IMG/VR virus record: IMGVR_UViG_3300024999_000179 | Span: 1-44,278 of that record | DNA length: 44,278 nt | Direction: 5' to 3' (one strand) | Source of the DNA: a virus | In this document: piece after piece, positions 6,176-14,516 of the stretch | How positions within the stretch are numbered: the stretch's first letter is position 1 | Layout: each line of letters starts with the position of its first letter | Translations under genes and position numbers: made by a program | The notes under the pieces: model-generated | What the model saw: only the letters and a program-made list of their open reading frames with translations | Told to the model about the DNA's origin: nothing | Database searches by the model: none

Positions 6176-8613
6176 TGGGCTGGGCGAAAAAGCATCTGAG
6201 TGAGGAGGAAAGGCGGGGCATCGCCGCCGGCCTGTTTGCCGTCAAGGAGCTGTCCGGCAGCTGGCAGAACGGCCTCTGTCCGTTCCACGAGGACGCCAAC
6301 CCATCGTTTGGCTACAACGCGGTCGAGGATGTCTTTCACTGCCATGCCGCCTGCTGCAAGGACGGCGACCTGGTCGATCTGTTCTGCCAGGTCAACGGCC
6401 TGGGAAAACAGGGTGGTTTTCTCGAGTTTCGGAAACTGTACGGCAGCGAAGAGGACGGCCACCGGCCGCCGCCGACGCCGAGGCCGCCAAGGAAACCGGC
6501 GCCAGGGAACCCCGGCAAGGCGGCCCAGGACCAGGCGGAAAAGCCTAAGCCGAAAAAGGCCGACGAGGATCTGCCGCCGGTGGATCCGGCGCAGATGGCC
6601 GAGGCCTACGCGATGTTTCCGGCGCTGCCGGAGAAGTGGCAGGAGCGGTTGTTCGAGGTCTGCGGCTGGTCGCGGGAGATCATCGCTCGGCACGGCCTGA
6701 AGCTGCAGAGCCATTACCGCTGCCGTTACACGGGCGTCCTCAAGCCGGTGAACCAGGGGCACGGCCGCATCGTCATCCCGATCTACGACGAGGACAGCGG
6801 CGTGCTGGCCAATATGCGGCTGTACGACCCGAACGCCCGGGAGGCGAAGATCATCTCCTGGGGCAAGGGAGTCGGCGGCAACCGGCTCTACCCGGCGCCG
6901 GCGCGCGGCGGCTACGGCCTGGTGCTGCTCTGCGAGGGGGAAAAGGACACGCTCTGCGCCCGCTCGCTGGGTTACGAGGCCTATACCCAGACCTCGAAGC
7001 GCAAGAAGTGGCCGGAGGACCAGATCAGGCCGTTCCGCGGCCGGGATGTGGTGATCTGCTATGACGCCGACCTGCCGGGCCAGGATTACGCCCGGTCGGC
7101 GGCAGCCTCGCTGCTCGGCCAGGCCGGATCGGTGCGGCTGCTGCACTGGCCGGATTACATGCTGGCCGAGGACGGCGCGCTGCCGGAGAAGCACGGCGAA
7201 GACTTCGTCGACTTCGTGGTCAAGCACAAGAAGGGCCGGGCCGATTTCGAGGCGCTGCTGGCGGCGGCCACCGAGTACACCGACGAGGAGGCCGCCTGCC
7301 CGGCCCTGCAGTTCTTCGGCGAGACCCTGGGTGGTCGCTACAGCTTCCAGCCGCGGCTGCTGGCCGAGCGGCTGCGCAAGGATGTCGACCTGCTGCTGGA
7401 CCCGAAAACGGATCTGCTCTACCGCTGGAACGGCAAATACTTCGAGGAGTATCCCGAGAAGTATTTGAAAAAGCTGGCCATCGAATATCTCGGCAACGAG
7501 GCGGTGCAGGCCCGCTACAACGACGCGGTAAACCAGGCAATCCACCTGTCGACGATTCCCTACGGTCGCCAGGTCAATGACCGGGAAAACATCAGCTGCC
7601 TGAAAAACGGCATGTTCAACGTCGACAGCTTCGAGCTGCTGCCGCATCACAAGGAGTATTTCTCGACGATCCAGATCAACGTCGAATTCGACCCCACCAG
7701 CCCGCCGCCCTGCCCTCGCTGGATGCAGTTCTGCGAGGAGACCATCCAGAAGGTTGGACCGATCATGCAGTTCCAGGAGTTCTTCGGCTACTGCTTCACC
7801 CGGGACACCCGCTACGAAAAAGGCCTGTGGGCGCTCGGCGACGGGGCCAACGGCAAGAGTCTGGCGATGCGGATACTGCGGCACCTGGTCGGGCCGGAAA
7901 ACTGCACCTCGGTGAGTTTCGAGGGGCTCGAGGACCAGTTCCAGCGGGTCAGCCTGTTCGGCAAGCTGGTGAACATCTCCACCGAGGCCGGACACGGGGC
8001 GATCGATTCGCAGTATTACAAGAAGATCGTCAGCGGCGACGATATCAACGCCGCCTTCAAGCACAAGGATTCCTTCAATTTCACGCCATTCGCCAAACAG
8101 ATCTTTGCCCTCAACCAGATGCAGAAAATCAAGGACAACACCGACGGCTTCTACCGCAAGGTGCTGCCGATCATGTTCCGGCGGCAGTTCCTCGAAGACG
8201 ATCCGGATCGCGATCCGTTCCTCGAGAAAAAACTGCTGGCGGAGAGTCCGGGGATCTTCGGCTGGGCCATGGCCGGGCTGGTGCGGGTGCGCAAGCAGAA
8301 CGGCTTCACCCGCTGCGAGGAGACGGAACGGCTGATCGACGACTTCCGCCGGCAGAACAACCCGGTGCAGTGTTTTGTCGAGGATAAGTGCGTGATCGGT
8401 TTGAAAGAGGAAATTTTTACCGAAAAGCAGCTGCTCTACAACGCCTATCGGACCTACTGCGGCGAAAAGGGCTACGGCCCGGTGCACGAGCAGAATTTCT
8501 TCCGTGAACTCCGCATCGTCCTGAAAAACATGGAGAAACGGATTATCGAGTACCGCCGGCGCGAGGGCGATGAGCGGACCAGGTGTCTCAAGGGGATCGG
8601 GCTGAAGCTATGA
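6175..8613 (+). CDS. Primase-helicase, P4 alpha/D5 type
   Basis: This 812-residue replication protein has three modules. Residues 30-75 are a CHC2-like zinc finger (Cys35, His38, then Cys56/His57 and Cys60/61) that binds template. About 245-305 form a Toprim-type primase core with LLCEGEKDTLC and VVICYDADLPG. From about 440 onward is a D5_N plus superfamily 3 helicase module. There the Walker A motif GDGANGKS is near residue 555, NISTEAG is near 597, and the sensor-like ALNQMQKIKDNTDGF is near 645. A charged Pro-rich linker (110-145) separates finger and primase. Such proteins recognise the origin, unwind and prime. The repeat-rich region just downstream is the obvious candidate target. Confidence 0.93.
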   Translation: MGWAKKHLSEEERRGIAAGLFAVKELSGSWQNGLCPFHEDANPSFGYNAVEDVFHCHAACCKDGDLVDLFCQVNGLGKQGGFLEFRKLYGSEEDGHRPPPTPRPPRKPAPGNPGKAAQDQAEKPKPKKADEDLPPVDPAQMAEAYAMFPALPEKWQERLFEVCGWSREIIARHGLKLQSHYRCRYTGVLKPVNQGHGRIVIPIYDEDSGVLANMRLYDPNAREAKIISWGKGVGGNRLYPAPARGGYGLVLLCEGEKDTLCARSLGYEAYTQTSKRKKWPEDQIRPFRGRDVVICYDADLPGQDYARSAAASLLGQAGSVRLLHWPDYMLAEDGALPEKHGEDFVDFVVKHKKGRADFEALLAAATEYTDEEAACPALQFFGETLGGRYSFQPRLLAERLRKDVDLLLDPKTDLLYRWNGKYFEEYPEKYLKKLAIEYLGNEAVQARYNDAVNQAIHLSTIPYGRQVNDRENISCLKNGMFNVDSFELLPHHKEYFSTIQINVEFDPTSPPPCPRWMQFCEETIQKVGPIMQFQEFFGYCFTRDTRYEKGLWALGDGANGKSLAMRILRHLVGPENCTSVSFEGLEDQFQRVSLFGKLVNISTEAGHGAIDSQYYKKIVSGDDINAAFKHKDSFNFTPFAKQIFALNQMQKIKDNTDGFYRKVLPIMFRRQFLEDDPDRDPFLEKKLLAESPGIFGWAMAGLVRVRKQNGFTRCEETERLIDDFRRQNNPVQCFVEDKCVIGLKEEIFTEKQLLYNAYRTYCGEKGYGPVHEQNFFRELRIVLKNMEKRIIEYRRREGDERTRCLKGIGLKL

Positions 8614-8637
8614 AAACGAAGCCGAACAGCGTTAGGC

Positions 8638-8950
8638 GGTCCGGGGTTTTCGTTAATGTGATCAATGGTTTAGCCAATTTGGTCCACCCTAGGTCCGGGG
8701 TTGGTCCACCCTGCCCTGTCTCAGATCGTATGTATTTTCAAGGTGTTGCTTGTGGTGGTCCAGGTGGTCCGGGGTTTTCAAAAATAATACGTATATGCGC
8801 GCGCGCGTATGGAGCATTTTTTTCAACGAAAAGTTTTCTGCAAAATCCAGGCGACTTTTCCGGAAAACCCCGGACCACCCGGACCACCTTTGTCATTTCA
8901 ATAGCTTAGGATGTTTTTCAGGTGGACCACAGGGTGGACCACCCCGGACC
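8638..8950. repeat. Candidate replication origin with GGTCCGGGG repeats
   Basis: The gap after the primase gene holds repeated GGTCCGGGGT or GGTCCACCCT words. Forward copies start at 8638, 8681, 8692, 8703, 8757 and 8766. Inverted copies lie at about 8865-8887 and 8920-8949. The pair at about 8754-8779 and 8863-8888 forms a nearly perfect inverted repeat with arms of about 26 bp. Its 85-bp centre holds TACGTATA, an alternating GCGCGCGCG run and T-rich blocks. Directly repeated sites around an AT-rich segment next to a helicase gene fit an origin. ORFs crossing this stretch are short and repeat-driven. Confidence 0.55.
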
Positions 8951-8986
8951 ATTTTATTTAAACTCGTGTTTTTATTAAAAAAAACC

Positions 8987-9427
8987 ATGGACCAAAAAAA
9001 CAATCAAAGTCTGCAGGAAAGCATCCTCGCCGCCTACGGCGCCGCTTCCTTTTTGCCCGGAGCGGTTGCCGAGGTTGCCAGTCCCGGCCCTGGGCCTGAA
9101 AAAGAAAAAGAGACCCAGGCCCGGGAGGCGGCGGCCGGCGAGATGCCCTATGTCGAGAAGGGCCAGCTGGCCGGGCGGATCGCCCACCTCGACGGCCAGG
9201 CCCAGGCCGACATTGTGGAGATGAGCCGGATCATGGGCGGCCATCCGATCGTGGCCTATGTCTCGGCCGACGAGCGGGCGGCCGGGGTGCTCTGCAGCCG
9301 GGAGTGGATGCAGGAAAACTGGGAGATCTACTGCCGCTTCGCCGGCTGTTTCTTTCGCAGCCACGAGGCGATCTGCACCGAGTTCGGGGCGGAGCTGCGG
9401 CGGGTGGGGGTGAGTTATGGGAAATGA
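8987..9427 (+). CDS. Hypothetical protein
   Basis: The 146-residue product starts at an ATG without a clear ribosome site, just after the origin-like region. Its N-terminal 50 residues are low complexity (Ala, Gly, Pro, Glu). The remainder looks folded, with AGRIAHLDGQAQADIVEMSR, then SREWMQENWEIYCRFAGCFF. No family is recognised. It is the first gene of the accessory block between replication and packaging. Confidence 0.6.
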   Translation: MDQKNNQSLQESILAAYGAASFLPGAVAEVASPGPGPEKEKETQAREAAAGEMPYVEKGQLAGRIAHLDGQAQADIVEMSRIMGGHPIVAYVSADERAAGVLCSREWMQENWEIYCRFAGCFFRSHEAICTEFGAELRRVGVSYGK

Positions 9428-9436
9428 GGCGATGGC

Positions 9437-10279
9437 ATGATCCGAGTCTTTCCACGCCGGACAAAATGGACTCCCGTCGATAACCTGGCCTTTGTCGGTT
9501 TTCCGTCGATGTTCCTGCCTCCTGATCAGCCGGTGAAAATATCGTGCGTGTTCACCTGGGATATTCCCCTGGCTGAACGGTTACTCAAGGCATGGTCGAA
9601 ACATTATTCGGATGTGCAGATAGGCGGTCCGGCCTTTGGCGACCAAGGGGGGGATTTTGTACCGGGAAGGTTCATCAAGGCCGGGGTCACCATAACCTCT
9701 CGGGGCTGCAGTCGCCGCTGTCCGTGGTGTTTTGTACCTGGCAGAGAGGGGAAAATCAGGGAGATCGCCATTCAGCCAGGGTGGATAGTCCAGGATAACA
9801 ACCTGTTGGCCTGCAGCAGGGAGCATATCGTGGCGGTTTTCGCCATGCTCAAAGAGCAAAAGCGGGGCATAAACTTTTCCGGCGGACTGGATTGCCGCTT
9901 GTTGCAGCCGTGGCACCGGGACCTATTTGACCAGATAAAAATCGACGAACTGTGGTTTGCCTGTGATTCAAGCGAGCAGATCAGACACCTGGAGCGGGCT
10001 GCCGGTATCCTTGAAGGTATCAGCCCAAGAAAGCGGCGGTGTTACACGATGATCGGATTTGATGGCGAGAGGATCGAGGATGCAGAACGACGGCTGGAGC
10101 GGGTGTTCGAGCTCGGATTTTTCCCCTTCTGCCAGTTATTTCAAAGCGACGAAAAAAAAGACTATCCGCGGGAATGGAAAAACCTGCAACGAAAGTGGTC
10201 GAGGCCTGCGGCCTATGTGTCGAGCCACAAGGTTGCAAGCAGCGATCGTGTTGATGAAGCAGCATGGTTGGAGGCGTGA
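9437..10279 (+). CDS. Phage radical SAM protein
   Basis: This 280-residue protein carries the 4Fe-4S cluster motif CSRRCPWC, with the CxxxCxxC cysteines at 91, 95 and 98. It should therefore cleave S-adenosylmethionine to start radical chemistry. Residues 35-70 (CVFTWDIPLAERLLKAW, then IGGPAFG) look like a degenerate Rossmann segment similar to the cobalamin-binding part of B12-type radical SAM enzymes. After the cluster come NLLACSREHI and FSGGLDCRLL, which fit the barrel core. I recall similar proteins in phages and bacteria, but the substrate is unknown to me. Base or tRNA modification are possibilities. It lies in the accessory block before terminase. Confidence 0.85.
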   Translation: MIRVFPRRTKWTPVDNLAFVGFPSMFLPPDQPVKISCVFTWDIPLAERLLKAWSKHYSDVQIGGPAFGDQGGDFVPGRFIKAGVTITSRGCSRRCPWCFVPGREGKIREIAIQPGWIVQDNNLLACSREHIVAVFAMLKEQKRGINFSGGLDCRLLQPWHRDLFDQIKIDELWFACDSSEQIRHLERAAGILEGISPRKRRCYTMIGFDGERIEDAERRLERVFELGFFPFCQLFQSDEKKDYPREWKNLQRKWSRPAAYVSSHKVASSDRVDEAAWLEA

Positions 10280-10283
10280 GTAG

Positions 10284-10769
10284 ATGAGGACCAACATGGA
10301 AACCGAACAAATCGAATACCAGATCGACGGCCAATGGGTTGATGGCGAGCGGCCGGTGGTGCGAAACGAAAGGACCATCCGCAACACCTCGGGCATCATC
10401 CCCGGCGAGTATGCGGCGGTGCCGATGGTCGAGCTGCTCGATCGCGAACGCTGCTATCGCGAGTTGCTGCGGCGGCTGCACCCGGACGGCTTGGCCTGCG
10501 GCTGCGGCTGCCGGGAGGCGATCGGCCACGGCCGGACCAGGGCCGGCTTTCCGGTGAGCCGTTGCCGGGGTTGCGGCACGACCTATACCGTGTTGTCCGG
10601 CACGCCGTTCAACGGCACCAAGCTCGACGCGGTGCGGATCGTGCTGTTCATGCGGCTGTGGGCGGCCGGCGAGCCGGTCGAGCGGATCGGCCGGGAGATC
10701 GGACTGCACCGCAACTCGGTGCAGCTGATGATCACCCGGTTGACGGTGTACGGGAAATATCATGGATAA
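10284..10769 (+). CDS. Transposase-like zinc-ribbon/HTH protein
   Basis: This 161-residue protein has a zinc ribbon (CGCGC near residue 72 and CRGC near 95, with the GRTRAGFPVSRC pattern). SGTPFNGTKL and a helix-turn-helix (VERIGREIGLHRNSVQLMI) follow. This matches the N-terminal DNA-binding half of IS1595/InsA-type transposases, but no DDE nuclease domain is present. It is probably a phage DNA-binding regulator derived from that fold rather than part of a mobile element. GGAGG lies ten bases before the ATG. The position before terminase hints at late-gene control. Confidence 0.7.
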   Translation: MRTNMETEQIEYQIDGQWVDGERPVVRNERTIRNTSGIIPGEYAAVPMVELLDRERCYRELLRRLHPDGLACGCGCREAIGHGRTRAGFPVSRCRGCGTTYTVLSGTPFNGTKLDAVRIVLFMRLWAAGEPVERIGREIGLHRNSVQLMITRLTVYGKYHG

Positions 10770-10785
10770 CTCAAGGGGAGATTGT

Positions 10786-11028
10786 ATGGCCGAGCACCTC
10801 TATGAATATGTTTTTCTATGTAAAGGTGGATCTTTTGTGAGTGGCAGTGTCCCGGCCGAAAATAAAGACTCTGTAAAACAGATGATAGAGGATTGGTATG
10901 CTGACGACGACGAGTTATTTCAAATTAAAAAATGGTTAAGCATTAAGAAAGAATCAAAAAAACAAGAAAGAAAACGAGCAATACTCCATAAAAAATATCA
11001 AGAAAGCGGTTTTGAGGAACCGTTTTAA
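10786..11028 (+). CDS. Small charged hypothetical protein
   Basis: The ATG at 10786 has AGGGGAG five bases upstream and gives 80 residues. An in-frame ATG at 10762 is possible but has no such site. The N-terminal half looks like a small alpha/beta fold (YEYVFLCKGGSFVSGSV), and the C-terminal half is a Lys-rich helix. The gene is clearly more AT-rich than its neighbours, suggesting a recent insertion upstream of the terminase genes. Its stop overlaps the next start as TAATG. Function is unknown. Confidence 0.65.
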   Translation: MAEHLYEYVFLCKGGSFVSGSVPAENKDSVKQMIEDWYADDDELFQIKKWLSIKKESKKQERKRAILHKKYQESGFEEPF

Positions 11029-11687
11029 TGGGCAAAGTGGCGAAACAGGGTCTCGAGACCAGGAAGCAGGCCTACGAGCTGCTGGTGGCCAAGGTCCGGC
11101 AGGGCCGCAGCCTGACCCCGAGCGAGCTGTCGTCGATGGCGCGGCTCGAGGCCGAGCTGGTCGACAGCGGCCTGGACACCCCGGAGAGTTTCGCCTCGGT
11201 GAAGGAGGTGGCCGAGTTCAGCGGTTATTCGGTGCGCACGGTCTATGCCGCGGTGCAGGCCGGCGAGCTGCGGCGGCTGTCGGATGAGAGTTTCGATTTC
11301 ATCGACGTCTCCAGCTGGCTGGAGGGCAAAAAGCGGCGACCGGTCGCGGCCGCGGCGGCCGAGGACGCCGGGGTGGAGGAGTTGCCGGAGGGGGAATACC
11401 GCTCGAAGGACGAGGAGGCCAAATACCGGCACTTCCGGGCCAGGCGCGAGGAGATCATCGTCAGGAAGCTGCTGCACGAGCTGGTGCCGATCGCCGAGGT
11501 CAACCGCCAGAACGTGCGGCGGGTACACGAGTTCAAGACCTCGCTGCTGCTCTTGTCGCGGTCGATAGACTACAAGATCGCGGCGGCGGTCGGGGTGGAG
11601 TCGGCCCTGGTACGGGAGATCGTCGATGCCGAGGTCCTGGAGCTGCTCAGGTCGCTGTCCCGCAAGGTGGTGCTCGATGTCGATTGA
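11028..11687 (+). CDS. Terminase small subunit
   Basis: This 219-residue protein precedes and overlaps the large subunit gene, as lambda Nu1 precedes A. A winged helix-turn-helix at about residues 60-100 (SFASVKEVAEFSGYSVRTVY) should bind the packaging site. The C-terminal half is helical and charged (EEAKYRHFRARREEII), as in subunits that assemble and contact the large subunit. No other candidate lies nearby. The Nu1-like assignment rests on the HTH at this position and the gene order. Confidence 0.85.
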   Translation: MGKVAKQGLETRKQAYELLVAKVRQGRSLTPSELSSMARLEAELVDSGLDTPESFASVKEVAEFSGYSVRTVYAAVQAGELRRLSDESFDFIDVSSWLEGKKRRPVAAAAAEDAGVEELPEGEYRSKDEEAKYRHFRARREEIIVRKLLHELVPIAEVNRQNVRRVHEFKTSLLLLSRSIDYKIAAAVGVESALVREIVDAEVLELLRSLSRKVVLDVD

Positions 11688-13698
11688 GCTGGCCGCCGTC
11701 GCCATCGACGGCCTGGGCCAGGCGCCCTGGGGCTGGACGCCGGAGCTGGGTTATGACTGCCTGGACTTCGAGTGGTCCGAGGACGAGCTGCAGACCGCCG
11801 CGCCGCCGCCGGAGATCACCGTCTCGGAGTGGGCCGACGCCAACCGGGTGCTGCAAGCCGGGGTATCGCGAAACCCCGGGCGCTGGAGCACCAGCTACAC
11901 GCCCTATCTGCGCGAGGTGATGGACGCCTACTGCCTGCCACATCTCCGCCACCTGGTGTTCTGCGCCGGCACCCAGCTCGGCAAGACCGAGGCCCTGTAC
12001 AACATCCTCGGCTACTGCATCGATCACGATCCCTGGCCGACCCTGTTGATGTACCCGCGCGAGGACGACGCCAAGGGGGTCAGCCGGGTGCGGATTCAGC
12101 CGATGATCGATGACTGCGAGTGCCTGCGAAAACGCAAGCCGGAGAAGGCCGGGCTGTACCAGACCCTGGAGATGCACTTCCCCGGCATGCCGCTGTACCT
12201 GGTCGGGGCCAACTCGCTGGCGGCCCTGGCCCAGAAGCCCTGCCGCAACATCCTGCGCGACGAGGGCGACAAAAACCCGGATCGGCTCCGCGACGACGCC
12301 GACCCGGACTCGAAGAGCGAGGAACGGGCCAAATCGTACTGGGATATCCGCAAGGTGGTCGACGTCTCGTCGCCGACCTTCGAGCACAAGGGCATCCTGC
12401 GCAAACTGGCGAACTGCAACCAGGTCTACCGCATCCATCATCCCTGCCCGCACTGTGGCGAACTGCTGCGGCTGCGCTTCAAGCAGATCAAATGGGACGA
12501 TCGGCCGGGCCAGCCGGACCGGATCGTCATCGCCAAGCGGACCGCCTATTATGTCTGCCCGGAATGCGGCGGCCAGATCGACAACGGCCACCGGCCAAAG
12601 ATGATCGCCGAATACCGCTTCGTGGCGGAACGGCAGATCGATTACCTGCCGGAGTCGATCGGCTTCTGGGTGTCATCCCTGTCGTCGCCGATGCTGAGCT
12701 GGGGCGATATCGCCGAGGCCTTCCTGAAGGCGGAGCGGGAGCGGGACGAGACCGGCTCGACCACCGAGCTGCAGACCTTCGTCAACGACTGGCTGGCCGA
12801 GCCCTGGAAGATCAACGTCAAGCAGAGCAGTACCGAGCTGATCCTGGCCAGGCGCTGCAGCCTGCCGCCGCTGATCGTCCACCCCGAGGCGGTGGCCCTG
12901 ACCTGCGGCATCGACGTGCAGAAACACGGCTTCTGGTTCACGGTCTGGGCCTGGACCAGGCTCTGCCGCTCCTGGCTGATCCACTACGGCTACCTGGTGA
13001 GCTGGGACGATATCTGGCGGCTGGTGTTCGACACCCGCTTCCAGGTGCAGGACCAGGCGCAGCAGATGGGGATCTGGCGGGCCGGCATCGATATCGGCGG
13101 CGGCAAGGACTCGAAGTGGGGCGAGGACTGGACCAAGAGCGAGGAGATCATCACCTGGGTGCGGGAGAACGGCCAGGGGGTGGTCTGGGCGGTCAAGGGC
13201 ATGAGCGTGAACACCTCCGGCGCCAAGGTACGGCACTCGATCCTCGACAAGATGCCGGGGGCCAAGGGCGGCTTGATCCCCGGCGGCCTGACCCTGTGGC
13301 AGATCGACACCAACCAGATGAAGGACACCCTGTTCTGGCGCCTGGAAAACCTCGACAGCGACCCGCAGCCGCTGCACCTGCACCGCGATACCGGCGACGA
13401 CTTCGCCCTGCAGCTGCTGGCCGAGGAGAAGCAGCGGCAGAAGAACGGCAGCATGGTCTGGGTGCAGGTGAAAAAGGACAACCATCTGCTCGACGCCTCG
13501 GTCTACGCCCACGCCGCCGCCGACTTCCAGTGGATGGGCGGGGTGAACATCCTCTCCGGGCCGCAGTGCCTGAATATGGTGGAGCGGAACGGGGTGTGGC
13601 GGCAGGACAGGCAGGAGGGGGAACCGGTCGGCGGCGGCGGCCACGACCAGGTCCGCAACTTTAAACGGCCGGACTGGCTGACGCAGCGGAGGAGATAA
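11677..13698 (+). CDS. Terminase large subunit, lambda GpA family
   Basis: This 673-residue packaging motor is close in length to lambda A (641). The ATPase Walker A-like motif is AGTQLGKTE at residues 97-105, followed by the GpA-typical PTLLMYPREDDAK and ILRDEGDK. Two CxxC pairs (CPHCG and CPECGGQ) near residues 265-310 form a zinc knuckle within the domain. The nuclease half contains CGIDVQKHGFW and AGIDIGGGKDSKWG, with acidic residues for metal binding. The start at 11677 overlaps the small subunit by 11 bases. GpA-type terminases usually cut at cos sites. Confidence 0.96.
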   Translation: MSIELAAVAIDGLGQAPWGWTPELGYDCLDFEWSEDELQTAAPPPEITVSEWADANRVLQAGVSRNPGRWSTSYTPYLREVMDAYCLPHLRHLVFCAGTQLGKTEALYNILGYCIDHDPWPTLLMYPREDDAKGVSRVRIQPMIDDCECLRKRKPEKAGLYQTLEMHFPGMPLYLVGANSLAALAQKPCRNILRDEGDKNPDRLRDDADPDSKSEERAKSYWDIRKVVDVSSPTFEHKGILRKLANCNQVYRIHHPCPHCGELLRLRFKQIKWDDRPGQPDRIVIAKRTAYYVCPECGGQIDNGHRPKMIAEYRFVAERQIDYLPESIGFWVSSLSSPMLSWGDIAEAFLKAERERDETGSTTELQTFVNDWLAEPWKINVKQSSTELILARRCSLPPLIVHPEAVALTCGIDVQKHGFWFTVWAWTRLCRSWLIHYGYLVSWDDIWRLVFDTRFQVQDQAQQMGIWRAGIDIGGGKDSKWGEDWTKSEEIITWVRENGQGVVWAVKGMSVNTSGAKVRHSILDKMPGAKGGLIPGGLTLWQIDTNQMKDTLFWRLENLDSDPQPLHLHRDTGDDFALQLLAEEKQRQKNGSMVWVQVKKDNHLLDASVYAHAAADFQWMGGVNILSGPQCLNMVERNGVWRQDRQEGEPVGGGGHDQVRNFKRPDWLTQRRR

Positions 13699-13701
13699 GG
13701 G

Positions 13702-13875
13702 ATGGAGTTACGGGGCAAGAGGGAGATCTGCAGACACCTGAAGCGGTCCTGGAAGACGGTGATGGCGATGCGCGACCGGCAGGAGTTCCCGGTGGCCAAG
13801 ATCGGCGAGATCTGGGTCAGCGACAGCGAGGAGATCCGGGCATGGCGGGCGCAGCAGCTGCGCAGGCGGGGCTGA
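13702..13875 (+). CDS. Small HTH DNA-binding protein
   Basis: This 57-residue protein is a single AlpA/excisionase-like helix-turn-helix (KREICRHLKRSWKTVMAMRD, then FPVAKIGEIWVSDSEEI). A strong GGAGGAGA ribosome site lies upstream. It follows the terminase gene by three bases and is likely co-expressed late. It could regulate late transcription. No specific relative is recognised. Confidence 0.7.
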   Translation: MELRGKREICRHLKRSWKTVMAMRDRQEFPVAKIGEIWVSDSEEIRAWRAQQLRRRG

Positions 13876-13876
13876 G

Positions 13877-14323
13877 ATGTCCGAGGAACGGCAGAAACAG
13901 ACAACAATCTTGCTCCGTTTTCAGGGCAAGAAAACGGTGAAAATCGAGATGTTCCCCGCCGGCCAGTGGCGGCGGCTGTTCCGTTACGGCCAGAGAGAGC
14001 GGTGGTCGGAGGGCACGACCCTGGACCGCCGGTGGTGGCAGGGCCGGTACCGGCTGCGGGTCGACGGCCGCTGGATCAGCCGCGACGGCAGGAAGTACGG
14101 TTTCTTCCTGCCCGGCGAGGTGTGGGCGTTGGCGGGGGAGATGTTCGAGGCGGCGGTGGGTGGGACGGGGAAACGCAACAACGACAAGGGGGAAGGATAT
14201 GGCGATGAAAAAGGCAACGGGCGGGATGAGAATGAACGGCCGGTTACTGATCGGGGAAAACTGGCAAATAACTACGCAGGTCTGGCTCAGGATCACCGAC
14301 ACGCCGAGGGGTGTAATGCCTAA
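13877..14323 (+). CDS. Hypothetical protein with doubtful tail
   Basis: The 148-residue ORF begins one base after the previous stop. Residues 1-95 look like a basic, aromatic-rich fold (YRLRVDGRWISRDGRKYGFF, then PGEVWALAGEM). The rest is Gly/Asn/Asp-rich and overlaps the next gene in another frame by 125 bases, so the natural protein may once have ended near residue 100. No family is named. Confidence 0.55.
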   Translation: MSEERQKQTTILLRFQGKKTVKIEMFPAGQWRRLFRYGQRERWSEGTTLDRRWWQGRYRLRVDGRWISRDGRKYGFFLPGEVWALAGEMFEAAVGGTGKRNNDKGEGYGDEKGNGRDENERPVTDRGKLANNYAGLAQDHRHAEGCNA

Positions 14324-14513
14324 TTTTGACGTGCTGCCTGAAATGAACGCCGAGGTGATGGTCGTGGATGCCGAGCCAGACGACGTGGTTCTCGGCCGCT
14401 ACACCACCGACGAGGAGGGGGAGACGTGCTGGCGCGAGTCCTATACCGACAACCTGCTGGTCCGGCCGACCTGGTGGGCTGAGAAGCCGGTACCGGAAGA
14501 GATTGGGGTGTAG
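14199..14513 (+). CDS. Hypothetical protein
   Basis: The ATG at 14199 has GGAAGGAT just upstream and gives 104 residues. It looks like a beta-rich protein (WQITTQVWLRITDT, then AEVMVVDAEPDDVVLGRYTT and PTWWAEKPVPEE). It overlaps the end of the preceding ORF. No family is recognised. It belongs to the small-gene cargo between terminase and gpW. Confidence 0.6.
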   Translation: MAMKKATGGMRMNGRLLIGENWQITTQVWLRITDTPRGVMPNFDVLPEMNAEVMVVDAEPDDVVLGRYTTDEEGETCWRESYTDNLLVRPTWWAEKPVPEEIGV

Positions 14514-14516
14514 GCG

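Noticed and set aside
6112-8487. 791-residue ORF antisense to the primase-helicase
   Set aside because: High GC content makes long antisense frames. The sense frame has all catalytic motifs, and the antisense peptide is Val/Leu/Ala/Gln-rich without domains.
8583-8909. 108-residue ORF after the primase
   Set aside because: It crosses the repeat-rich origin-like region, its peptide is made of repeat translations, and it begins inside the primase gene.
10284-10769. Insertion sequence
   Set aside because: Only the DNA-binding part of a transposase-like protein is present, and no terminal inverted repeats or target duplication are seen near it.
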